Positions 1-8,656 are shown, counted from the first letter of the stretch. The stretch: DNA of 64,000 nt from an uncultured Bacteroidales bacterium (GCA_900316245.1 ONCE01000017.1:1-64000), one strand, 5' to 3'. Notes: a model not told the origin generated them from the sequence alone. Program-made: numbers and translations.

Positions 1-151
1 TTGTAGTCCGAAAATTCCGTTTTTGATAACTTCTTTTATCAGACTAACTCTATCTTTTGCTTTACCTCTAATCTATTCTCTCAGTATTGTCAATGAACTC
101 TTTTCTTGGCCAAAAGGCCGTAAAAAATCCCGCTCGTTTCAAACGGGACTG
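1..151 (-). other. Leader of a probable rRNA operon running off the left edge
   Basis: Read leftward, this stretch follows a strong promoter and encodes no protein. It begins with a hairpin (TCCCG / CGGGA, 128-148) followed by six T, then a GGCC-TTTT-GGCC palindrome (106-117), then GTTCATTGACA at 98-88. That last motif resembles the boxA antitermination element that precedes 16S rRNA in Bacteroidota. The rest is A-rich, as usual for 16S leaders. The 16S gene itself would lie beyond base 1, so the assignment is an inference; a tRNA cluster or another stable RNA is the alternative. Confidence 0.6.
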
Positions 152-182
152 CAAAGGTAGACATTATTTTTTGAATCGCAAA
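152..182 (-). promoter_or_regulatory. Strong Bacteroidota promoter for the leftward stable-RNA operon
   Basis: On the minus strand TTTG (182-179), a 19-nt spacer, and TACCTTTG (159-152) match the Bacteroidota consensus TTTG-N19-21-TAnnTTTG exactly. The first transcribed bases, CAGTCCCGTTT, are the same as those behind the tRNA promoter at 25919-25949. The promoter starts only about 25 bp after the argB stop codon. Confidence 0.75.
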
Positions 183-206
183 TTTTTTTTGACTTTTTTC
201 GCAAGT

Positions 207-980
207 TTATCGGACAACCGTTCCCCCTCCCGTAAGAAGGGCGGAGCTGTGGCAGATCCGGACCTCGCGAGCGCCCTTGTCCAGCGCATCAAAAGCCTGG
301 TCCAGCTTGGGAATCATTCCGTCGGCCACTATCCCTTCGGCCTTCAACGCCTCGAACGTTTCCTTATTAATAATAGGGATGACGCTGGCGGGGTCTTCGC
401 GGTCCCGCAGGACGCCGGGCTGCTCGAAGCAGGTCACCAGGGCGGCCCCCAGGGCGGCAGCCACCGAAGAGGCTACCGTGTCGGCGTTGGTATTGAGCAA
501 ATGGCCGGCGCCGTCGTGGTTAATGGCGCAGAGCACCGGGGTGAGGCCCTGCTCCAACAAGAGGTTCAGGAAATCGGCCCGGACACTGGCGGGGGTCACG
601 TCTCCCACCCAGCCAAAATCCACCGTCCGGCCGTCGGACAGCGTGAGCGGAGCGCGCTTGGAGGCGGTGATTACCGAACCGTCGCACCCGGAAAGCCCTA
701 TGGCGTTGCAACCATCGGCCTGCAAAAGGGAAACCACGTGCTTGTTGCACCAGCCGGCGTACACCATGGTCACCACCTGCAGGGTGTCGGCGTCCGTTAC
801 CCTTCGGCCCTCAAACTTGACGGGCTCCATACCCAGGGCCTTCTGGAAACGGCCGGCCAGGGCTCCTCCGCCGTGGACCAGCACCTTGGGGCCTTCCAAA
901 GCGGCAAAATCCCGGCAGAACGCCTCCAGCAGGCGTTCGTCGTCCAGGACCTGTCCGCCACATTTGACTACGGTAATCAT
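207..980 (-). CDS. argB: Acetylglutamate (N-acylglutamate) kinase
   Basis: The 257-residue product is an amino-acid kinase family enzyme that phosphorylates the gamma-carboxyl of N-acetyl- or N-succinyl-glutamate, the second step of arginine synthesis. The Lys-Cys-Gly-Gly nucleotide loop (residues 6-9) and the His-Gly-Gly-Gly loop (36-39) are visible, and the length fits the family. It is the last gene of the leftward arginine operon and its start overlaps the argF' stop by 4 bp. Bacteroidota use succinylated intermediates at least in part, so the true substrate may be N-succinylglutamate; the sequence alone does not decide. No terminator is seen after it before the rRNA-type promoter. Confidence 0.93.
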   Translation of the reverse strand: MITVVKCGGQVLDDERLLEAFCRDFAALEGPKVLVHGGGALAGRFQKALGMEPVKFEGRRVTDADTLQVVTMVYAGWCNKHVVSLLQADGCNAIGLSGCDGSVITASKRAPLTLSDGRTVDFGWVGDVTPASVRADFLNLLLEQGLTPVLCAINHDGAGHLLNTNADTVASSVAAALGAALVTCFEQPGVLRDREDPASVIPIINKETFEALKAEGIVADGMIPKLDQAFDALDKGAREVRICHSSALLTGGGTVVR

Positions 981-1930
981 AGCGACTGAAGCAGCATCTT
1001 GAGAACGGTCTGGGCCGATATTTCCCGGTTGGCCGCCTCGGGGATCACCAGCGAACGGGGGCTTTCAATGACCTCGTCCGTCACGATCATATTGCGGCGC
1101 ACCGGCAGACAGTGCATAAAGAAGGCATCGTTGGTCAGGGCCATCTTCTCCTTGGTAACTGTCCAGCCCATATCATAGTTCACAACTTTTCCGTAAATGT
1201 CGGCCTGGTACGGGGCCCAGTTCTTGGCGTACACAAAATCGGCTCCGGCGAGGGCCTCGTCCTGGTTATGGCAGACCTTGGCATTGCCCACGAACTCGGG
1301 AGCCAGGTCGTAGCCCTCGGGGTTGGCAATCACAAAGTCATAATCCGTCATGGACATACCCTCGGCAAAGGAATTGGGAACGGCCTGGGGCAGGGCCTTG
1401 GGGTGCGGAGCCCAGGTCATCACCACCTTGGGACGGGCCTTGGTCTTGTGCTCCTCAATGGTAATGATGTCGGCAAAAGTCTGCAGGGGGTGGCGCGTGG
1501 CGGCCTCCATACTGAAGACCGGACGGCCGGAGTACTGGATGAACTGGTTCAGGATGACCTCGTTGTAGTCATCCTCGCGGGACTCGAAACGGGCAAACGA
1601 ACGGATGCCGATGACGTCGCAGTAGCTGCCCATCACCGGAATGGCTTCCAGCAGGTGCTCGCTCTTGTCTCCGTCCATCACCACGCCGTGGCCGGTTTCC
1701 AGCTTCCAGGCACCTTGGTTGACGTCCAGGACAATCACGTTCATACCCAGGTTGAGCGCAGCCTTCTGGGTGCTGAGGCGGGTGCGCAGGCTGTTGTTGA
1801 AGAAGACCAGCAGGGCGGTCTTGTTCTTGCCCAGCTGCTGGTCGGCAAAGCGGTTGGCCTTTACGGCGGCCGCTGCGGCCAGGGCTTCCTTGAGGTCGCC
1901 CAGCTGTTTTATACTGGTAAAATGCTTCAT
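977..1930 (-). CDS. argF': N-succinyl/N-acetyl-ornithine carbamoyltransferase
   Basis: This 317-residue transcarbamylase carbamoylates N-acylated ornithine to N-acylcitrulline. It has the carbamoyl-phosphate loop Ser-Leu-Arg-Thr-Arg (residues 47-51) and the HCLP motif (in FMHCLPVRRN), and it resembles the succinylornithine transcarbamylase of Bacteroides fragilis closely along its length. As I recall, residue 90 sets substrate choice in this family (Pro in the succinyl enzyme, Glu at the matching site of the acetyl enzyme). Here residue 90 is Ser, so specificity is open. It is coupled to argD and argB by 4-bp overlaps. Confidence 0.93.
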   Translation of the reverse strand: MKHFTSIKQLGDLKEALAAAAAVKANRFADQQLGKNKTALLVFFNNSLRTRLSTQKAALNLGMNVIVLDVNQGAWKLETGHGVVMDGDKSEHLLEAIPVMGSYCDVIGIRSFARFESREDDYNEVILNQFIQYSGRPVFSMEAATRHPLQTFADIITIEEHKTKARPKVVMTWAPHPKALPQAVPNSFAEGMSMTDYDFVIANPEGYDLAPEFVGNAKVCHNQDEALAGADFVYAKNWAPYQADIYGKVVNYDMGWTVTKEKMALTNDAFFMHCLPVRRNMIVTDEVIESPRSLVIPEAANREISAQTVLKMLLQSL

Positions 1931-3051
1931 TTGGTCAGGTCTTTCCAGGCTTCCACAAAAGTCCGGGCGCCTTCCTCGGGAAGGTTCAAGGCAGGGAGCA
2001 GGCGGATCACCCGCTCACCGGAGGCGCCGGTAAAGATATGTTTCTCCTGAAGGAGGCGGTCGCGAAGGCCCACCAGCTCAGGCTTGATTTCCAGGCCGAT
2101 CATAAGGCCTCTGCCGCGGTATTCCACCAGGGCGGGGTCTCCCTTGAGCTGCTGCTCGAACCAGGTTCCCAGTTTGGCGGCGTGCTCCACCAGCTTCTCC
2201 TCCTGAATCACCTCCAGCACGGCAATGGCCGCGGCGCAGGCAATGTGATTGCCGCCAAAGGTAGTTCCCAGCAGGCCGTAGGAAGCCTGAATCTCCGGGG
2301 AAATGAGGACGGCGCCAATGGGAATGCCGCCGGCCAGGCCTTTGGCCATGGTCACGAGGTGAGCCTCGACACCGGCATGCTGATGGGCGAAGAACTTACC
2401 CGTACGGCCGCAGCCGGACTGGATTTCGTCGGCCACCAGGAGCGTTCCGGTACGGTCGCAGAGGGCGCGGAGGTCCTTGAAGAAGGCGTCGGAGGGAACG
2501 CGGATGCCCGCTACGCCCTGGATGCCTTCGATGATGACGGCAGCGTAAGCCTTGGTGGACAGTTCCTTTTCAGCAGCCGCCAGGTCTCCCAGGGGAACGA
2601 AAGTCACCTTCTCGGTGGCATTGAAGGGAGCGCGGATCTTGGGGTTGTCCGTCACGCTCACGGCACCGCCGGTGCGTCCGTGGAAAGCCCCGCTGAAGGC
2701 GAGGACCTTGGATCGGCCCGTATGGAAGGAAGCCAGTTTGAGGGCATTCTCGTTGGCTTCGGCCCCGCTGTTGCAAAGGAAAAGATGATAGTTCTGGTAG
2801 CCGCTGATCTGACCCAGTTTCTGAGCCAGGGTGTCCTGCAGGCCGTTCTGCACGGCGTTGGAATAGAAGCCCAACTTGGCAATCTGCTGGGTAATGGCCT
2901 CTACATAATGCGGATGGCTGTGGCCGATGCTGATGACGGCGTGACCGCCGTAAAGGTCCAGGTATTCCTGTCCCTTGGCGTCCCACAGCTTGGAGCCGCT
3001 GCCGCGGACGGGCTCGATGTCCCATCTCTTATATACGTTGAATAAATCCAT
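1927..3051 (-). CDS. argD: Acylornithine aminotransferase
   Basis: A 374-residue class III PLP aminotransferase that converts N-acylglutamate semialdehyde to N-acylornithine. The Asp-Glu of the DEIQSG motif (208-209) and the PLP lysine in TMAKGLAGG (Lys237) are in place, as is the glycine-rich GSGSKLWD start typical of ArgD. It lies between argC and argF' on the minus strand; a palindromic repeat sits in the 43-bp gap before it. Ornithine or GABA aminotransferase is unlikely given the operon. Confidence 0.94.
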   Translation of the reverse strand: MDLFNVYKRWDIEPVRGSGSKLWDAKGQEYLDLYGGHAVISIGHSHPHYVEAITQQIAKLGFYSNAVQNGLQDTLAQKLGQISGYQNYHLFLCNSGAEANENALKLASFHTGRSKVLAFSGAFHGRTGGAVSVTDNPKIRAPFNATEKVTFVPLGDLAAAEKELSTKAYAAVIIEGIQGVAGIRVPSDAFFKDLRALCDRTGTLLVADEIQSGCGRTGKFFAHQHAGVEAHLVTMAKGLAGGIPIGAVLISPEIQASYGLLGTTFGGNHIACAAAIAVLEVIQEEKLVEHAAKLGTWFEQQLKGDPALVEYRGRGLMIGLEIKPELVGLRDRLLQEKHIFTGASGERVIRLLPALNLPEEGARTFVEAWKDLTK

Positions 3052-3066
3052 AACTTGTTAATTTAG

Positions 3067-3087
3067 ATTCCCGGTCGAGCCGGGAAT
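3067..3087. repeat. Dispersed palindromic element, intergenic copy
   Basis: A perfect palindrome ATTCCCGG-TCGAG-CCGGGAAT followed by GAC lies between argC and argD. The same design (8-bp arms, 5-6 bp loop, GAC on one side) recurs at 25404, 39366, 39478, 43804 and 43896, so it belongs to a dispersed family in this genome. Being inside an operon, it would form a hairpin in the mRNA. Confidence 0.75.
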
Positions 3088-3094
3088 GACGGCG

Positions 3095-4042
3095 CTAAAA
3101 AGCGGATGCCTTCAGGCGGAGACCGGTGGTCTGGGGGAGGGAGAACATCAGGTTCATATTCTCCACGGCCTGGCCGGAGGCGCCTTTGAGAAGATTGTCT
3201 ATGACACTGGTAACCACCAGCTGCCCCTGGTGCAGTTCCAGCGACAGCAGGCACTTGTTGGTATTGACCACCTGCTTGAGGTCGGCCGATCCGGGGAGCA
3301 CCCAGGTAAAGGGAGCCTCCGCATAATAGTTTTCATACAGGGCCCGCACCTCTTCGAGGGAAAGGGAGCAGGGCGTCTGGGCCACCGCAAAGATGCCGCG
3401 GGCAAAGTCCCCGCGCACGGGAATGAAGTGGAGGTTGTCTCCCACGCCCAGGTTGCGGCGAATCTCGGCCAGATGCTGGTGCGTCAGTACTTTATAGGCC
3501 GATAAGTTATTGCTGCGCCAACTGAAGTGCGTAGTTTCCGACGGCTTGACGCCGGCGCCGGTAGAACCGGTGACGGCCTGCACGTGGATATCTCCCTGCA
3601 GCAAACCGGCCTTAGCCAGCGGCAGAAGGGCCAGCTGCAGCGCCGTAGCAAAGCAGCCGGGATTGGCCACCTTGGTGGCGCCCTTGATGCGGTCCCGGTT
3701 GAGTTCCGTCAGACCATATACATAACCGGCCGACTCGTCCCGGAAATCCTGGGCCAGGTCAATGACCTTGAGGCCGGCGGGGCAGGTGTGCTCCTCCCAG
3801 AAAGACTGGCTCTTTCCGTGGGCGCCGCACATAAACAGGACATCGATGCCGTACAAATCCACTTGATCCGTAAAGACCAGGTCCGTGTCTCCCACCAGAC
3901 CGGGATGATGGCCGGCCACGGGTTTGCCGGCCTGGCTCTCGGAATGGATCCAGACAACAGAAGCCTCCGGATGGTTCACCAGAAGCCTCACCAGCTCTCC
4001 GGCCGTATAGCCGGCGCCGCCTATGATTCCTACTTTGATCAT
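3095..4042 (-). CDS. argC: N-acetyl-gamma-glutamyl-phosphate reductase
   Basis: This 315-residue NADPH-dependent reductase makes N-acylglutamate semialdehyde in arginine synthesis. It has an N-terminal Rossmann motif (GIIGGAGYTAGEL, residues 5-17) and the catalytic cysteine in NPGCFAT (Cys130). The frame is open upstream to 4108, but the start at 4042 is chosen because homology begins at MIKVGIIGG and its ATG overlaps the TGA of the GNAT gene by 4 bp. The length is normal for the short ArgC type. Confidence 0.94.
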   Translation of the reverse strand: MIKVGIIGGAGYTAGELVRLLVNHPEASVVWIHSESQAGKPVAGHHPGLVGDTDLVFTDQVDLYGIDVLFMCGAHGKSQSFWEEHTCPAGLKVIDLAQDFRDESAGYVYGLTELNRDRIKGATKVANPGCFATALQLALLPLAKAGLLQGDIHVQAVTGSTGAGVKPSETTHFSWRSNNLSAYKVLTHQHLAEIRRNLGVGDNLHFIPVRGDFARGIFAVAQTPCSLSLEEVRALYENYYAEAPFTWVLPGSADLKQVVNTNKCLLSLELHQGQLVVTSVIDNLLKGASGQAVENMNLMFSLPQTTGLRLKASAF

Positions 4043-4611
4043 GCTTCTCCGGGATGATGGATGGTCAGATGTTCCTTGGGGTCGTACAGGAGGCCGGTGC
4101 ACAGGCACATCTTGTAGTCGCGGTCCTTGAGGATGCCAAAGTGACGGCAGCCTTCACAGCCTTTCCAGAACTCAGGGTCGTCCGTGAGTTCTGCAAAGGG
4201 AACCGGGCGGAAACCGAACTCGTAGTTCATCTTCATCACGGCCGAACCGGTGGTGATGGAGAAAATCTTGGCGTCCGGGAAAAGCTTGCGGGACAGGATA
4301 AAGGTCTGCTCCTTGATGCGCTTGGCAATGCCCATTCCGCGGAACTTGTGGGCCACGATGAGACCGGAGTTGGCCACAAAGCTCTTGCCGCCCCACGATT
4401 CTATATAGGAGAAGCCGGCAAACTCGCCCTCGTCGGTGAGGGCGATCACCGCCTTGCCAGCCCGGATCTTTTCATTGATGTAGTCGGGCGTACGGTTGGC
4501 TATACCGGTCTTCCTCTCCAGGGAAGATATATAAATCTCTTCACAGATGGCCTCTGCATAGGCCGTGTGGCACTCCTGCGCCACCATCACTTCGAATTCC
4601 ATAAGGTCCAA
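4039..4611 (-). CDS. GNAT N-acyltransferase, probable first enzyme of arginine synthesis
   Basis: This 190-residue GNAT acyltransferase has the acyl-CoA-binding signature around HKFRGMGIAKRI (about 87-98). The C-terminal part carries an unusual cysteine cluster (CEGCRH and CLC, about 152-171). No classical argA or argJ is in the cluster, and this gene opens the leftward arginine operon. It probably acylates glutamate with acetyl- or succinyl-CoA. I recall that a gene at the same place in Bacteroides thetaiotaomicron was proposed for this step by mutant fitness data; that was not checked here. The cysteines could bind metal or sense redox state. Confidence 0.75.
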   Translation of the reverse strand: MDLMEFEVMVAQECHTAYAEAICEEIYISSLERKTGIANRTPDYINEKIRAGKAVIALTDEGEFAGFSYIESWGGKSFVANSGLIVAHKFRGMGIAKRIKEQTFILSRKLFPDAKIFSITTGSAVMKMNYEFGFRPVPFAELTDDPEFWKGCEGCRHFGILKDRDYKMCLCTGLLYDPKEHLTIHHPGEA

Positions 4612-4625
4612 TCAACTTTTCGGGC

Positions 4626-4633
4626 ACAAAAAT
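4626..4633 (-). promoter_or_regulatory. -7 element of the leftward arginine operon
   Basis: TATTTTTG on the minus strand matches TAnnTTTG, 15 nt ahead of the GNAT start at 4611. It faces away from the argR promoter 45 bp to the right, making a divergent control region. No clear -33 element is seen. Confidence 0.5.
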
Positions 4634-4639
4634 ACAAAA

Positions 4640-4677
4640 TATTTATTAAGATATGCAAGTTTTTTCGATAAATATTC
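4640..4677. promoter_or_regulatory. ARG-box-like operator sites between the divergent arginine operons
   Basis: TCGATAAATATTCA (4664-4677) matches 12 of 14 positions of the ArgR consensus TGAATwwwwATTCA. A second AT-rich stretch ending ATATGCAAG (about 4650-4658) resembles the right half of a Bacillus-type ARG box. They lie between the two -7 elements, where ArgR could act on both operons. Assignment is by motif and position only. Confidence 0.5.
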
Positions 4678-4685
4678 ATATATTT
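4678..4685 (+). promoter_or_regulatory. -7 element of argR-argG-argE-argH
   Basis: TATATTTG matches TAnnTTTG and ends 29 nt before the argR start codon at 4715. It overlaps the right edge of the ARG-box-like site, which would suit autorepression by ArgR. Confidence 0.55.
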
Positions 4686-4714
4686 GCCCCCGAATTGGAT
4701 ATTTATACCATAAA

Positions 4715-5170
4715 ATGCAGACAAGTACCAAAATCAGACAGCAGGCCATCCTGGAAATCATCCAGTCCGGACCGGTGTACAGCCAGGAAGAATTAGCCCG
4801 CCGGCTCCGCGAAGCCGGAATCTCTTCCACGCAGGCTACCCTTTCCCGCGACCTCAACTCCCTGAAAATCTCCAAGATACCCGGAGAAGGCTACGTTGTG
4901 CCTGTCAAGAGTCACCTCCCCACCACCGACCTGTCTTCCGGCGTGCTCCGGATCCAGTTCTCCGGCCAGATGGCCGTCCTCAAGACGCGCCCCGGCATGG
5001 CCAGCGCCGTGGCCGCCCTCATTGACACGCAGGTGCTCTCCCCCATCATCGGAACCCTGGCCGGAGACGACACCATCCTCCTGATTGGCCGTGTAGACGC
5101 CAGCCCGAGCGACATCCTGGATGCGCTGGTCCCCTTTTTCCCCGAAATTAAAAACAGAGTAATCATATGA
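4715..5170 (+). CDS. argR: Arginine repressor
   Basis: A 151-residue ArgR/AhrC family regulator. The N-terminal winged helix (about 1-70, including SSTQATLSRDLN) binds ARG boxes; the C-terminal domain (about 80-151, with LAGDDTILL) forms hexamers and binds arginine. The frame is open from 4565, but the start at 4715 is used because family homology begins there and the promoter lies just before it. The stop overlaps the argG ATG by 4 bp. It likely controls its own operon and the divergent one. Confidence 0.95.
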   Translation: MQTSTKIRQQAILEIIQSGPVYSQEELARRLREAGISSTQATLSRDLNSLKISKIPGEGYVVPVKSHLPTTDLSSGVLRIQFSGQMAVLKTRPGMASAVAALIDTQVLSPIIGTLAGDDTILLIGRVDASPSDILDALVPFFPEIKNRVII

Positions 5171-6357
5171 AAATAGTAGTTGCCTACAGCGGAGGTCTGG
5201 ATACCTCCTATACCGTTATGTACCTGGCCAACCAGGGTCACGAAGTGTATGCCGCCTGCGCAGACACCGGCGGTTTCTCCCCCGCCCAGCTGGCCCAGAA
5301 CGAGCAGAACGCCTACAAACTGGGTGCAAAGGGTTTCGTGGCCCTGGACGTGAAAGATGAATATTATGCCAAGAGCCTTAAATATATGGTATACGGCAAC
5401 GTCCTCCGCGGCGGAACCTATCCCATCTCCGTATCGTCCGAGCGTATCTTCCAGGCCATCGCCATCGCCCGCTACGCCAAGGAGATAGGGGCCGATGCCA
5501 TAGCCCACGGCTCCACCGGCGCCGGCAACGACCAGGTGCGCTTTGATATGACCTTCCAGGTAATGTGCCCGGAGATGGAAATCATCACCCTCACCCGCGA
5601 CAAGGCCCTCACCCGCCAGGAAGAGGTGGACTACCTGAACCAGCACGGTTTCCCGGCCGATTTTGCCAAACTCAAATATTCCTACAACGTGGGCCTCTGG
5701 GGCACCTCCATCTGCGGCGGCGAGCTGCTGGATTCGGCCCAGGGTCTGCCCGAATCGGCCTACCTCAAGCCCTGCACCAAGACGGGCAACCAGACCGTGA
5801 AGATTGGCTTTGAGAAAGGCCAGATTGTCTCCGTGAACGGAAAGACTTTTGCATCTCCCGTTGCCGCCATCCAGGCTCTGGAAGCCGCCGTGGAGGGTTA
5901 CGGCCTGGGCCGCGACATCCACGTGGGAGACACCATCATCGGTATCAAGGGCCGCGTGGGCTTCGAGGCCGCTGCGCCCATGCTCATCATTGCCGCCCAC
6001 AAATATCTGGAGAAATACACCCTGTCCAAGTGGCAGCAGTACTGGAAAGACCAGGTGGGTACCTGGTACGGCATGTTCCTGCACGAAAGCCAGTACCTGG
6101 AGCCCGTGATGCGCGACATCGAGGCCATGCTGGAAAGCAGCCAGCGAAACGTGACCGGTACCGTGATTGTGAACTACGGTCCCAAGCAGTTTGAGACTGT
6201 GGGCGTAGAAAGCGCCAACGACCTGGTCAAGACCAAGTTCGGAGAATACGGCGAAATGCAGAAAGGCTGGACGGCCGAAGACGCCAAGGGATTCATCAAG
6301 GTGCTGTCCACGCCGCTGCGCGTCTACTACAACCGGCACGAGGACGAGATCCTATGA
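5167..6357 (+). CDS. argG: Argininosuccinate synthase
   Basis: A 396-residue enzyme that joins citrulline and aspartate using ATP. The N-terminal PP-loop AYSGGLDTSY (about 5-14) identifies the family; GSTGAGNDQVRFD (about 118-130) is the aspartate/citrulline site. Length is normal. It follows argR and precedes argE, both through 4-bp overlaps, so the operon is translationally coupled. As it uses free citrulline, the acyl group must be removed first by the next gene product. Confidence 0.96.
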   Translation: MKIVVAYSGGLDTSYTVMYLANQGHEVYAACADTGGFSPAQLAQNEQNAYKLGAKGFVALDVKDEYYAKSLKYMVYGNVLRGGTYPISVSSERIFQAIAIARYAKEIGADAIAHGSTGAGNDQVRFDMTFQVMCPEMEIITLTRDKALTRQEEVDYLNQHGFPADFAKLKYSYNVGLWGTSICGGELLDSAQGLPESAYLKPCTKTGNQTVKIGFEKGQIVSVNGKTFASPVAAIQALEAAVEGYGLGRDIHVGDTIIGIKGRVGFEAAAPMLIIAAHKYLEKYTLSKWQQYWKDQVGTWYGMFLHESQYLEPVMRDIEAMLESSQRNVTGTVIVNYGPKQFETVGVESANDLVKTKFGEYGEMQKGWTAEDAKGFIKVLSTPLRVYYNRHEDEIL

Positions 6358-7388
6358 CCCAGCTCCTTCAGCAACTGATAGCCATTCCCTCCCTGAGCCG
6401 GGACGAGTCGGCCGTGGCCGATTTCCTGCAGTCCCTGCTCACGGAAGAAGGCCTGGCCCCCCACCGCTGCGGCAACAACCTCTGGTGTTGCCACGGCAGC
6501 GGGCCTGCCGTTCTCCTGGACGCCCATATTGACACCGTCAAGCCCGTGGCCGGCTGGACCCGGGATCCTTTCACCCCCACGGTGGAAGACGGCCGCCTGT
6601 ATGGCCTGGGCAGCAACGACGACGGCGCCTCGGTGGTAGCCCTCCTTGCCGCCTACAAAAAACTCATCGCCAAGCCGCAGCCCTATACCCTCATCCTTTC
6701 CCTTTCGGCCGAAGAAGAAACCAGCGGCCGCAAGGGACTGGAAATCTCCCTCGCGGAGATGGAGGCGGCCTGCGGGCCCATTGCCTTCGGGGTTTTCGGG
6801 GAGCCCACTTCCCTGGAAATGGCCGTGGCCGAAAAAGGCCTGATGGTGCTGGACTGCTCGGTGAAGGGAAAGGCCGGACACGCCGCCCGCAACACCGGCA
6901 TCAACGCCATCTACGAGGCTCTTCCGGCCATCGACTGGTTCCGGAACAAACAGTTCGAGAAGGTTTCCCCCTTGCTGGGGCCCGTCAAGATGACCGTGAC
7001 GCAGATCCAGGCCGGAACGCAGCACAACGTGATTCCCGACATCTGCACTTTTGTGGTGGACATCCGCTCCAACGGCCTGTACACCAACGAGGAACTGCTG
7101 GAGATTATCAAGGCCGAAGCCCCCTGCGAGCTGGAAGCCCGCTCTACCCGCCTCTGCGGCTCTTCCATAGCCGAAGACCACCCGCTGGTGCAGCGCGCCC
7201 GGCAGCTGGGCATCCCCACCGTGGGGTCGCCCACCCTTTCCAACCAGGCCCTCTGCCGCTTCCCCTCCGCCAAGATAGGACCCGGAGATTCGGTCCGCTC
7301 CCATACGGCCGACGAGTATGTGAACCTGGCAGACATTGACAGGGCCACCGACATTTATGTACAACTATTGGATGGACTCAAAGTATGA
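6354..7388 (+). CDS. argE: M20 deacylase, probable N-acylcitrulline/N-acylornithine deacylase
   Basis: This 344-residue zinc hydrolase of the M20 family has the metal and catalytic motifs DAHIDTV (about 60-66), GSNDDGAS (about 85-92) and SAEEETSG (about 120-127). Between argG and argH, and with a transcarbamylase that acts on acylated substrate, its likely job is to free citrulline from N-acylcitrulline. It is shorter than E. coli ArgE. A dipeptidase or DapE role cannot be excluded from sequence but fits the operon less well. Confidence 0.85.
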   Translation: MTQLLQQLIAIPSLSRDESAVADFLQSLLTEEGLAPHRCGNNLWCCHGSGPAVLLDAHIDTVKPVAGWTRDPFTPTVEDGRLYGLGSNDDGASVVALLAAYKKLIAKPQPYTLILSLSAEEETSGRKGLEISLAEMEAACGPIAFGVFGEPTSLEMAVAEKGLMVLDCSVKGKAGHAARNTGINAIYEALPAIDWFRNKQFEKVSPLLGPVKMTVTQIQAGTQHNVIPDICTFVVDIRSNGLYTNEELLEIIKAEAPCELEARSTRLCGSSIAEDHPLVQRARQLGIPTVGSPTLSNQALCRFPSAKIGPGDSVRSHTADEYVNLADIDRATDIYVQLLDGLKV

Positions 7389-8656
7389 AAATTTGGGATA
7401 AAGGATTTGACAACGCCCCGGAGGTAGATGCCTTCACCGTGGGAAAAGACCGCGAGCTGGACCTGCTGCTGGCCCCTTACGACATAGAGGGAACGCTGGC
7501 CCATATCACCATGCTCAAGGAGGTGGGGCTGCTGGCTCCGGAAGAGTACGACCAGCTCAAGCCCGCCCTGGAAAAACTCCATCAGGAGGCCCGGGAAGGC
7601 CGCTTTGAGATTCACGGAGAAGACGTGCATTCCGAGGTGGAAGCCCGCCTGGGACCCCTGGGCAAGAAGGTGCACACCGGCCGCTCCCGCAACGACCAGG
7701 TGGCCGTTGACATCAAACTGTTTACCCGCGCGCGCATCAACCGGACGCTGGAGAAGGTCTCCCGCCTCTTCGACCTCTTCATTGAGAGGGCCGATGAACT
7801 CAAGGACGTCCTGATGCCCGGCTATACGCATATGCAGGTGGCGATGCCCTCTTCCTTCGGCCTGTGGTTTGGCGCCTATGCCGAAAGCCTCTGCGACGAC
7901 CTGGTCCAGCTGAAGGCTGCCTGGGACGTGAACGGACGCAATCCGCTGGGTTCGGCGGCGGGGTATGGCTCATCGGCCCCCCTCAACCGCAAGCGCACCA
8001 CCAACCTGCTGGGATTCGAGAGCCTGGCCTACAACTCCATCTATGCCCAGATGGGTCGCGGCCGCTGCGAGAGGATGGTTGCCTTTGCCTATGCGTGCCT
8101 GGCCGAGACCGTGGGCAAGTTTGCCACGGACTGCTGCCTGTTCACCAGCCAGAACTTTGGCTTCATCCATCTGCCCGACGCCTATACCACCGGTTCCAGC
8201 ATTATGCCGCAGAAGAAGAATCCGGACGTGTTTGAACTCCTGAGGGCCCACTGCAACCGCCTGCAGGGTATCCCCAACGACATCCGCCTGATCACCGGCA
8301 ACCTGCCTTCCGGCTATGCCCGCGACATGCAGCTGCTGAAGGAACTGTACCTGCCCCTGTTTGACGAGATGGACAGTTGCCTGGACATCCTCATCTTTGC
8401 CCTTCCCGGCATCACCGTTACCAAGGACCTGATGAGCCGCCCGCTCTACGAAACCGCTTTCTGCGTGGAGGAAGTGAACCGCCTGGTGGCCGCCGGCGTT
8501 CCTTTCCGCGACGCCTACAAGCAGGTGGGACAGGCCGTCCAGAACGGCACCTTCCATTACAAAGGAACCCTCAAGCATACGCATGAGGGCTCCGTGAACA
8601 ATCTGTGCCTGGAACAAATCCGGCAACGCTTCTCTTCCGTCCTTGGCAGTTTCTAG
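7385..8656 (+). CDS. argH: Argininosuccinate lyase
   Basis: This 423-residue lyase of the fumarase/aspartase superfamily splits argininosuccinate into arginine and fumarate. The signature [12 protein letters not shown] lies at about 270-281 and contains the catalytic serine region. It is the last gene of the rightward arginine operon and its stop overlaps the convergent pepT stop by 4 bp. No hairpin terminator is seen between them. Confidence 0.95.
   Translation: MKIWDKGFDNAPEVDAFTVGKDRELDLLLAPYDIEGTLAHITMLKEVGLLAPEEYDQLKPALEKLHQEAREGRFEIHGEDVHSEVEARLGPLGKKVHTGRSRNDQVAVDIKLFTRARINRTLEKVSRLFDLFIERADELKDVLMPGYTHMQVAMPSSFGLWFGAYAESLCDDLVQLKAAWDVNGRNPLGSAAGYGSSAPLNRKRTTNLLGFESLAYNSIYAQMGRGRCERMVAFAYACLAETVGKFATDCCLFTSQNFGFIHLPDAYTTGSSIMPQKKNPDVFELLRAHCNRLQGIPNDIRLITGNLPSGYARDMQLLKELYLPLFDEMDSCLDILIFALPGITVTKDLMSRPLYETAFCVEEVNRLVAAGVPFRDAYKQVGQAVQNGTFHYKGTLKHTHEGSVNNLCLEQIRQRFSSVLGSF

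Noticed and set aside
87-989. Plus-strand frame of 300 codons at the left edge
   Set aside because: Antisense to argB and to the rRNA-type leader; no family resemblance.
4912-6339. Minus-strand frame of 475 codons over argG
   Set aside because: Shadow of argG, which has an intact PP-loop and normal length.
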